Below, piece after piece: positions 1 through 4,584 of a stretch of DNA of 6,506 bases. The stretch is from an uncultured Nitrosotalea sp. (GTDB lineage Archaea > Thermoproteota > Nitrososphaeria > Nitrososphaerales > Nitrosopumilaceae): assembly GCA_946478655.1 (NCBI GenBank), contig CAMLDG010000025.1, positions 1 to 6,506 on the forward strand. The letters run 5' to 3'. Every line of letters begins with the position of its first letter. The stretch's first letter is position 1. The notes below the pieces were generated by a model. That model was not told the origin of the DNA, did no database searches, and saw nothing but the letters and a program-made list of their open reading frames with translations. The translations under genes and the position numbers were made by a program.

Positions 1-294
1 GTGGCACTTGTAGCTGTGCATATACTTATGAGAATGTCACAAAAATTTTCAGATTCACTACAATATCAAAATGTTATTGCAAACTATCACTTTCTTCCAT
101 ATGCACTTATGTTAGAAGTGCTACTGATCTTACTTTCAGTACACGGTTTTAATGGACTCAGAGTAATTCTTTTGGAACTAAAACAAGGTTCTACATATGA
201 AAGGATGATCAATTATGGATCTCTTGCAGCCATGGCTGTACTGATTGCTTATGGCTCAAGAACTATATTGATGGCGGGAATGGGGGTTTCTTAG
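1..294 (+). CDS. Succinate dehydrogenase/fumarate reductase membrane-anchor (cytochrome b-type) subunit, 5' end cut by window
   Basis: This is the C-terminal 97 residues of a small hydrophobic protein read from the first base. The window edge probably truncates it, since SdhC/SdhD anchors normally run about 110-130 residues with three membrane helices and only the end of the first is visible. Two further hydrophobic segments lie at about residues 31-52 and 72-92. The segment VHGFNGLRVILLEL (47-60) matches the SdhC/D pattern in which a helix-borne His, a possible heme ligand, is followed by G-x-R. H7 is another possible ligand. The protein would anchor the SdhA/SdhB catalytic arm in the cytoplasmic membrane and pass electrons to quinone. 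sdhB begins 2 bp after the stop, which strongly supports the assignment. Whether it is the C or the D subunit cannot be decided here. The GTG at position 1 may be an internal Val codon. Confidence 0.8.
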   Translation: MALVAVHILMRMSQKFSDSLQYQNVIANYHFLPYALMLEVLLILLSVHGFNGLRVILLELKQGSTYERMINYGSLAAMAVLIAYGSRTILMAGMGVS

Positions 295-296
295 AC

Positions 297-1067
297 ATGG
301 CAGTTGTTGCGGCAAAACCATCTGAAGAACCAAAATCAGACACAACTGGCCAAACAAACACAATTACTCTGAGGATATCAAGGTCAAACCCATCAGAAGG
401 ACAAGAATCTACTTTTGCCGAGTTTCAAGTTCCGGTCAAGAAATGGACTACTGTTTTAGAGGCAATATTGTATGTAAAACAAAATTTCGATCACTCTGTA
501 GCAGTAAGATATTCTTGCAGACAGGCATCATGCGGTTCTTGTGGAATGAAAATCAATGGAAGACCAGCACTTGCTTGTTACACAAAAGTTTCGGAACTGA
601 ATTCAAATGTTATAACAGTTGAACCAATGAATAACTTTCCAATAATCCGAGATCTTGCAGTTGACTTTAAACAATTGATCTCAAACCACAAAAAGATGAA
701 ACCATTTATCATTAGAGAAGATTCTGAAGTAACACCTGACTCTAAGGAATTCATACAAACACCACAGGATCTTGAAAAGTTTCTCCAATTCTCTTATTGT
801 ATCAAGTGTGGTTTGTGTAATTCAGCATGCCCAACAATGGCTACTGATGAGTCATTTATTGGTCCTCAGGGGCTTGCACAAGCCTATCGATACGTAGCAG
901 ATAACAGAGATAAAGGAAAAGACGAGAGGCTCAAAATTATAGATGACTCTCATGGAATATGGAGATGTCATTTTGCTGGATCCTGTAGCCACGTATGTCC
1001 TAAAGGTGTAGACCCAGCAATGGCAATACAGCTACTTAGGGGATATATGTTAGGATTTAGAAAATAA
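297..1067 (+). CDS. sdhB: Succinate dehydrogenase/fumarate reductase iron-sulfur subunit
   Basis: SdhB carries electrons from the SdhA flavin through three Fe-S clusters to the membrane anchor (complex II, TCA cycle and respiration). Its 256 residues are normal for the family. An N-terminal plant-ferredoxin-like domain holds the [2Fe-2S] ligands C74, C79, C82 and C94 in C-x4-C-x2-C-x11-C spacing. The C-terminal domain has C168, C171, C174 and C178 (CIKCGLCNSACP), then C224, C230 and C234 (C-x5-C-x3-CPKGVDP). By the canonical ligand scheme C168/C171/C174/C234 bind [4Fe-4S] and C178/C224/C230 bind [3Fe-4S], so all eleven ligands are present. A 25-residue polar N-terminal extension (residues 1-25) precedes the domain. 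The ATG lies 2 bp after the anchor gene's stop, so the two are co-transcribed. sdhB ends the operon here, because the next gene is convergent; sdhA is presumably upstream of the window. Confidence 0.96.
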   Translation: MAVVAAKPSEEPKSDTTGQTNTITLRISRSNPSEGQESTFAEFQVPVKKWTTVLEAILYVKQNFDHSVAVRYSCRQASCGSCGMKINGRPALACYTKVSELNSNVITVEPMNNFPIIRDLAVDFKQLISNHKKMKPFIIREDSEVTPDSKEFIQTPQDLEKFLQFSYCIKCGLCNSACPTMATDESFIGPQGLAQAYRYVADNRDKGKDERLKIIDDSHGIWRCHFAGSCSHVCPKGVDPAMAIQLLRGYMLGFRK

Positions 1068-1071
1068 TATT

Positions 1072-1392
1072 CTAAGGTTTTTTAGGATTTTTGCTAGTGT
1101 TTACTTGATTGTTTATGGCCTCTGCCATGAAATGATTTGAAACATTTACTTTCACATCATTGATGCCATCTATCTTAAGCAAGTTGTCGTGAACATCTTG
1201 TGCAATCTTGAATCCAAATATTGCAGGACAGAATGGACTAGTCAAATGCAGATCAATCTTAACTTCAGATCCTGCAATGTCAATGTTATCCACTAACTCA
1301 AGTTCCATTATTGAGACATTTATTTCTGGATCAACCACTTTTGTTAGCTCATCAAAAATGTGTCTTCTCAGGTCTTGAGACGCCTGTGACAT
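1072..1392 (-). CDS. DUF59/MIP18-family protein, putative Fe-S cluster assembly factor
   Basis: A 106-residue protein made of a single DUF59 (MIP18/SufT/PaaD-like) domain. Family hallmarks are VVDPEINVSIMELELV at 19-34, matching the DPE-x-x-x-S/N-I-x-x-L-x-L-V core, and LTSPFCP at 50-56, which holds the conserved Cys (C55) of the T-x-x-x-CP motif. The C-terminal tail from about residue 96 is polar and Lys/Asn-rich. Members act in Fe-S cluster assembly or in metal-dependent hydroxylase complexes; Fe-S maturation is the likely role here but is inferred from the family. Its stop is 4 bp from the sdhB stop on the opposite strand, so it is not in that operon although it neighbours an Fe-S protein gene. 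It diverges from argH. The ATG at 1392 lies about 26 bp from a TATA box, so its mRNA is probably leaderless. Confidence 0.85.
   Translation of the reverse strand: MSQASQDLRRHIFDELTKVVDPEINVSIMELELVDNIDIAGSEVKIDLHLTSPFCPAIFGFKIAQDVHDNLLKIDGINDVKVNVSNHFMAEAINNQVNTSKNPKKP
1078..1092 (+). terminator. Likely U-tract terminator of the sdh operon, inside the convergent gene's 3' end
   Basis: Eleven bases after the sdhB stop the plus strand has a run of six T (1078-1083) and then five T (1088-1092). Archaeal RNA polymerase terminates at such tracts without a required hairpin. The tracts lie over the Lys-rich C-terminal codons of the convergent DUF59 gene, because only 4 bp separate the two stops. 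Confidence 0.45.
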
Positions 1393-1413
1393 AAATCAAA
1401 AAAGCGTCTATGC

Positions 1414-1422
1414 TATATATAA
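1414..1422. promoter_or_regulatory. TATA box shared by the divergent DUF59 gene and argH
   Basis: TATATATAA lies in the 50-bp gap between two divergent start codons. Its centre (about 1418) is 25 bp before the argH ATG at 1443 and 26 bp before the DUF59 ATG at 1392. Archaeal TATA boxes sit about 26 bp upstream of the transcription start, so both mRNAs would start at or next to their ATG. No other TATA-like element is seen in the gap. The flank upstream of the box on the minus strand (AGAATGGT) is the more purine-rich, so the DUF59 direction has the better match to a BRE. Confidence 0.7.
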
Positions 1423-1442
1423 CCATTCTATTTCCTAAATTG

Positions 1443-2912
1443 ATGTACAGATCTAGGCTAGAAGGAAAACTAGATGAAAACACATTAGAATTTCTTTCAT
1501 CAATTTCAGATGATTTTCAAATTGCACTGTATGATATACTCGGAAGTCAGGCTCACACTCTGATGCTTTTAGAAAATAAAATTATTACAAAAGTAGAAGC
1601 AGAAAAGATTCTTGGCGCACTGGAGAGGCTGAAAAAAGAAAACTTTTCTGAAAAATCAGAAGCTGAAGATATTCATGAATTAATTGAATCACTAGTAATA
1701 AAAAAAGCCGGAAAAGAAGCAGGCGGAAAGATGCATACTGCGCGCTCAAGAAATGATCAAGTGGCACTTGACATACGCATGAAGATACGTGATGATGTCA
1801 ATATTGTCTGTTTTTGTCTAAACGAGGTCATATCTACACTGATACAACTAGCAGAAAAACACCAGAATACGATTATGCCTCTGTATACTCATCTCCAACA
1901 GGCTCAGGTTGGGCTATTTTCTCACTTTCTTTTGGCATATGCCGATGCACTATTTCGAGATCTTGATAGGTTCTATGTTGCATATGGTAGAATCAACGAA
2001 TCACCTCTTGGTGCAGGTCCTGTAGGAGGAACAAGTATTCCAATTGATAGGCAATTTACTGCAAAAATGCTTGGATTCAAAGGACTTGTGGAAAATTCAA
2101 TTGATGCAACATCATCACGAGATTTTGTTGCAGAATATGTGGGAAATTCTTCCATCCTGATGACTAATCTGAGCAGAATGGCTGAAGATTTCATCATATG
2201 GTCTACTTCGGAATTCTCTTTTCTTGAACTGTCTGATAAATTTACATCCACATCAAGTGTCATGCCACAAAAGAAAAATCCTGATATCCTTGAACTAATA
2301 CGAGGAAAGACTGCCCAAGTAATAGGATACCAAATGGCAATATTGTCAAATCTAAAGGGTTTACCATCTGGATACAACAGAGACCTACAACAAATCAAGG
2401 TCTCAATTTGGCCAACTTCAAAGATAATAATATCGTCATTGATTGTGGTAAACTCTCTTCTTAAAACAATGACAGTGAATGAGAAGAAACTGCGACAAGC
2501 AATAGATGGGGGATTTTCTATTTCTCTTGATATTGCAGAACATCTAGTGCGAAAAGGAATACCATTTAGAGTGTCACATAAAATAGTTGGTCACTTGGTA
2601 CAAATAGCAGCCAACTCAAAAAAATCTCTAACTGAATTATCTATATCTGAAGTAAAAAAGACAATACCCTCTAACGAAATTGATTCAAAAAAACTCTATG
2701 ATATTATTCAATCTACAACTCCTGAATCATCGCTTGAAACAAGGCGGTCACAAGGATCCTCTGGTAAACATGAACAGCAAAGGATGATTACAGACAGGAA
2801 AAGAAAAATTCAGGCATATCAAGTGGGAACTCGTAAGAGAACTACTGAGATAAGAGAAGCAATTGAAAACCTGGAGAATAATCTAAAGGCATTAATGAAA
2901 AACAAAACCTAA
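1443..2912 (+). CDS. argH: Argininosuccinate lyase
   Basis: ArgH splits argininosuccinate into arginine and fumarate, the last step of arginine biosynthesis; it is a cytoplasmic homotetramer of the fumarase/aspartase superfamily. From the chosen start it has 489 residues, slightly longer than the usual 460. The N-terminus MYRSRLEGKLDENTLEF is typical. Motifs in order are HTARSRNDQV at 98-107 (substrate binding), THLQQAQ from T149-H150 (catalytic TH pair), SPLGAGPVGGTSIPIDR, DATSSRDFVAEY, and the superfamily signature TSTSSVMPQKKNP with the flexible-loop serines at 271-272. The C-terminus keeps the TPESSLETR segment. An in-frame ATG at 1410 would put the promoter inside the gene and add 11 residues foreign to the family. 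The ATG at 1443 lies 25 bp after the TATA box, so I start there, with a leaderless mRNA. No catalytic residue is missing. Confidence 0.97.
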   Translation: MYRSRLEGKLDENTLEFLSSISDDFQIALYDILGSQAHTLMLLENKIITKVEAEKILGALERLKKENFSEKSEAEDIHELIESLVIKKAGKEAGGKMHTARSRNDQVALDIRMKIRDDVNIVCFCLNEVISTLIQLAEKHQNTIMPLYTHLQQAQVGLFSHFLLAYADALFRDLDRFYVAYGRINESPLGAGPVGGTSIPIDRQFTAKMLGFKGLVENSIDATSSRDFVAEYVGNSSILMTNLSRMAEDFIIWSTSEFSFLELSDKFTSTSSVMPQKKNPDILELIRGKTAQVIGYQMAILSNLKGLPSGYNRDLQQIKVSIWPTSKIIISSLIVVNSLLKTMTVNEKKLRQAIDGGFSISLDIAEHLVRKGIPFRVSHKIVGHLVQIAANSKKSLTELSISEVKKTIPSNEIDSKKLYDIIQSTTPESSLETRRSQGSSGKHEQQRMITDRKRKIQAYQVGTRKRTTEIREAIENLENNLKALMKNKT

Positions 2913-2930
2913 AATACATCAGAAACATAG

Positions 2931-2947
2931 AAAAATTGAAAATTTTT
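2931..2947 (+). terminator. AT-only hairpin and T-tract after argH
   Basis: A perfect inverted repeat, AAAAATT-GAA-AATTTTT, lies 18 bp after the argH stop. The 3' arm itself supplies a T5 tract. It is the best terminator candidate for argH. The rest of the gap, 2948-3055, holds only the promoter region of the next small gene. Confidence 0.4.
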
Positions 2948-2994
2948 ACAGGTAAAATTAGTAAATACACGAATTTAATGTGAGAAACTTGACT

Positions 2995-3002
2995 TTTATA
3001 TT
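2995..3002 (+). promoter_or_regulatory. TATA box of the 69-aa protein gene
   Basis: TTTATATT is centred near 2998 and would place transcription start at about 3024-3026. That gives a pyrimidine-rich leader of about 30 nt before the ATG at 3056, without a visible Shine-Dalgarno sequence. Confidence 0.45.
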
Positions 3003-3055
3003 GATTTTACTTAACACATGCACTGATATCTGTTTTTTACAACTCATCTTTCAGT

Positions 3056-3265
3056 ATGTATCAATTCGTACAACCACAAACGAACAACCCTAACTACACT
3101 GCGGGTCAGACATGGGGTGCACTCAAAAAAGCCTGGCGTGGATACAAGATCGCTAAGGTCCAGAGTGATAACACCAGAATGACTGAATATGCAAAGAAGA
3201 TCAGAACACTCCAGCATGACTTGGGAATCAAGCAAGCAGAGTTTCCAGAACTGAACCTAAGTTAG
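3056..3265 (+). CDS. Small hypothetical protein, 69 residues, probably highly expressed
   Basis: I do not recognise this protein. It is a basic, soluble-looking chain with no membrane segment, signal peptide or Cys. Residues 1-16 are polar and Asn/Gln-rich. Residues 18-36 contain two Trp and several Lys/Arg, and residues 38-58 look like a charged helix. The case for a real gene is its codon choice: all five Asn codons are AAC, all three Ile codons are ATC and five of seven Lys codons are AAG, whereas the first ten Ile codons of argH are all ATT or ATA. C/G-ending bias in an AT-rich archaeon usually marks strong expression. It has its own TATA box and a T5 tract after the stop, so it appears monocistronic. 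A nucleic-acid-binding role is possible from its charge but is only a guess. Confidence 0.75.
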   Translation: MYQFVQPQTNNPNYTAGQTWGALKKAWRGYKIAKVQSDNTRMTEYAKKIRTLQHDLGIKQAEFPELNLS

Positions 3266-3279
3266 TTAGAATTCTTCTA

Positions 3280-3284
3280 TTTTT
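3280..3284 (+). terminator. T5 tract after the 69-aa gene
   Basis: A run of five T starts 15 bp after the stop codon. It is the first U-tract that could end this short transcript. The remaining bases to the tRNA-Lys gene (3285-3364) hold small inverted repeats but no gene that I can see. Confidence 0.35.
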
Positions 3285-3364
3285 GGGGTCATTTTGTATG
3301 AAATGATATGGTTCTCTAAACAATCGGACAGTTTCATATCTTTGATTAAATCGCTAATTTTAAG

Positions 3365-3438
3365 CGGGTTCGCGGGGATTCGGACCCCGGACAGCCGGAT
3401 TAAAAGTCCGGTACTCTACCTGGCTGAGCTACGAACCC
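3365..3438 (-). tRNA. tRNA-Lys(TTT)
   Basis: Read on the minus strand this folds into a complete cloverleaf of 74 nt. It has a 7-bp acceptor (GGGTTCG/CGAACCC), a D stem GCTC/GAGT with one G.U pair, and a D loop containing GG. The anticodon stem is a perfect CCGGA/TCCGG, the anticodon loop is CTTTTAA with TTT at 3402-3404, the variable loop is CTGTC, and the T stem is CGGGG/CCCCG. The discriminator is G. CCA is not encoded, so it must be added after transcription, and there is no intron. One base is odd: the T loop reads TCCGAAT, with C where the nearly universal T55 is expected. The gene diverges from tRNA-Asp. Confidence 0.96.
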
Positions 3439-3460
3439 ATAGCGAAGGGTCATAGTTGTG

Positions 3461-3468
3461 TATAATTT
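3461..3468 (-). promoter_or_regulatory. TATA-like promoter element of tRNA-Lys
   Basis: AAATTATA on the minus strand is centred 26-27 bp before the first base of the tRNA (3438). It would start transcription almost exactly at the mature 5' end. Confidence 0.5.
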
Positions 3469-3502
3469 AGTCTTTTACAAAATTTTTTGAAGAAAAGAAA
3501 GC

Positions 3503-3508
3503 TTTAAA
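3503..3508 (+). promoter_or_regulatory. TATA-like promoter element of tRNA-Asp
   Basis: TTTAAA is centred about 31 bp before the first tRNA base (3537). It would give a 5' leader of a few bases. It is a weaker match than the tRNA-Lys element. Confidence 0.35.
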
Positions 3509-3536
3509 CTCAGATTTTCTGTCACAATACTTTAAC

Positions 3537-3646
3537 GCCCTTGTAGTATAGAGGGGATGCGGTTAATTCCAATCCTCGTAAAGCCCGGTCTAGAATGGGG
3601 CCCTGTCACGGCCTCGACGCGTGTTCAAATCCCGCCAAGGGCGCCA
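3537..3646 (+). tRNA. tRNA-Asp(GTC) with a D-loop intron and encoded CCA
   Basis: The acceptor GCCCTTG (3537-3543) pairs with CAAGGGC (3636-3642), followed by discriminator G and a genomic CCA (3644-3646). The anticodon arm is GGGCC/GGCCT around loop CTGTCAC, with anticodon GTC at 3605-3607; this loop is typical of tRNA-Asp. The T arm is 3619-3635 with loop TTCAAAT. The D arm only makes sense if about 32 nt are removed: GTATAG (3546-3551) then joins CCCGGTCTAGAATG (3584-3597), giving the archaeal GTATAG-CCCGGTCTA pattern and a 75-nt body without CCA. After splicing two mismatches remain: A12.A23 in the D stem and T.C at pair 52-62 in the T stem. It may be a functional but divergent tRNA or a decaying one. 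A T5 tract follows at 3651-3655. Confidence 0.85.
3552..3583 (+). other. 32-nt intron in the D loop of tRNA-Asp
   Basis: Removal of these bases restores a normal D loop. The junctions fit a relaxed bulge-helix-bulge, the substrate of archaeal splicing endonuclease. Bulge AG|A is 3550-3552 and bulge AG|C is 3582-3584, each cut after its second base. The central 4-nt helix is GTAT (3546-3549) against GTAA (3578-3581), with two Watson-Crick pairs, one G.U and a G.A mismatch. The inner helix is GGGGAT (3553-3558) against ATCCTC (3572-3577), 6 bp with one G.U. No outer exon helix is evident. The AG repeated at both ends leaves the exact cut uncertain by up to 2 nt. Confidence 0.75.
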
Positions 3647-3650
3647 TAAA

Positions 3651-3655
3651 TTTTT
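3651..3655 (+). terminator. T5 terminator of tRNA-Asp
   Basis: Five T begin four bases after the encoded CCA, in the 40-bp gap before the convergent phosphatase gene. Confidence 0.45.
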
Positions 3656-3686
3656 CTCTGGAATGTGTAAAATTAGAAATTAAATC

Positions 3687-4499
3687 TCAGATCTTGGCTG
3701 ATAAACCTAGTTTTTTCCTGACATCTGCAAGTGTTTCTTCATTTGCAGCTGCTATAAACGAAATTCTCTTGTCATAGCTTAGGTTTGAATCAAGTGGCAT
3801 GCCATTTTCATCAACTACATATCCTCCAGCCTCTAATGCTATTAGATATCCTGCAGCAACGTCTGTAATTCTTAGTTTTCTTCTTAGATCTACAAATACG
3901 TCAACTAATCCACGAGCAAATATTGCAAGCTCAAGTGCAACAGCTCCGAAATGTCTTACATGGTTTGATGCTGAAAGAATTGGTGCTAATTGAGGTAGTG
4001 CATCTGGAGAGATTCCTGAAATATCTACACCCACAACAAAATAAATTGGTTTTTCTTTATGGACATGAATCTTTTTTCCATTCATGTATGCTCCCTTGCC
4101 TTTTGATGCCGAATACAAATCTCCATTATGTAAATCCATTATTACTCCATCTGTAACAGAACTTAGTTTGTCTTCAGGTGTATATGCAAGCGAACAACAA
4201 AAGAATGGCAAGCCCCTGACCGCATTAGTTGAACCATCAATTGCATCCATTATGATAAACCCTTTTGGATTTGGTGATAATTCCACCATACCGCATTCCT
4301 CACCAAATACTGTACACTCAAAATTTATCTCACGTAGATAATCAAGAACAGTTTTCTCTGCTACGATGTCAATTCTACGTGATATATCTCCTCCAGCTCC
4401 CATTCCATGGTCTGTACCGGATTCTTTTGTTCCTGCCAAGTGTTTTACATTCTTGTGCACTCGCTTTGCAGCCTCTTCTAAAACCTCGATTATTTTCAC
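3687..4499 (-). CDS. Inositol monophosphatase/FBPase-fold sugar phosphatase
   Basis: A Mg-dependent phosphatase of the IMPase superfamily with 270 residues from the chosen start, which is the family's usual size. Metal-site motifs in this numbering are GEE at 66-68, D85-A-I-D88-G-S (the D-P-I-D-G-T motif with P to A and T to S), and the ITDVAAG motif with D213, where most members have W-D-x-A-A-G. Archaeal relatives hydrolyse inositol-1-phosphate, fructose-1,6-bisphosphate or both; the substrate cannot be read from the sequence. The open frame runs on to 4673, but its first 58 codons would overlap the divergent gene and would add a hydrophobic stretch alien to the family. I choose the GTG at 4499, giving VKIIEVLEEAAKRV as the natural first helix, because a TATA-like element lies 26 bp upstream. 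The gene converges on tRNA-Asp. Confidence 0.9.
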   Translation of the reverse strand: MKIIEVLEEAAKRVHKNVKHLAGTKESGTDHGMGAGGDISRRIDIVAEKTVLDYLREINFECTVFGEECGMVELSPNPKGFIIMDAIDGSTNAVRGLPFFCCSLAYTPEDKLSSVTDGVIMDLHNGDLYSASKGKGAYMNGKKIHVHKEKPIYFVVGVDISGISPDALPQLAPILSASNHVRHFGAVALELAIFARGLVDVFVDLRRKLRITDVAAGYLIALEAGGYVVDENGMPLDSNLSYDKRISFIAAANEETLADVRKKLGLSAKI

Positions 4500-4520
4500 A
4501 AGTTTTTCTTTCCTAGGTCC

Positions 4521-4530
4521 TAATTTATTT
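4521..4530 (-). promoter_or_regulatory. TATA-like element of the phosphatase gene
   Basis: AAATAAATTA on the minus strand is centred about 26 bp before the GTG at 4499. This fits a leaderless mRNA and decides the start codon. Confidence 0.45.
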
Positions 4531-4556
4531 GAAGTAATAAAAAAGAGGCTGAATGC

Positions 4557-4564
4557 ATAAATAG
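4557..4564 (+). promoter_or_regulatory. TATA-like element of the 372-aa protein gene
   Basis: ATAAATAG is centred about 25 bp before the GTG at 4585. It supports that GTG, rather than the in-frame TTG at 4573, as the leaderless start of the following gene. Confidence 0.45.
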
Positions 4565-4584
4565 CAAAAAAGTTGTGCCATTGT

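Noticed and set aside
1973..2398. 141-codon open frame on the minus strand
   Set aside because: It lies entirely antisense inside argH, whose family motifs are intact on the plus strand; the translation resembles nothing and has no promoter.
3018..3026. Two-codon upstream frame (ATG CAC TGA) before the 69-aa gene
   Set aside because: It lies at or before the predicted transcription start (about 3025), so it is probably not in the mRNA, and a match this short is expected by chance.
2913..3055. Possible box C/D guide RNA in the intergenic gap
   Set aside because: Isolated CTGA-like matches exist on both strands, but there is no correctly spaced C box, C'/D' pair or K-turn.
3595..3777. 60-codon plus-strand frame
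   Set aside because: It runs through the 3' half of tRNA-Asp and the end of the phosphatase gene; a protein there is not credible.
3799..4560. Several plus-strand open frames of 64-85 codons
   Set aside because: They are antisense shadows of the phosphatase gene, with no promoter or recognisable protein.
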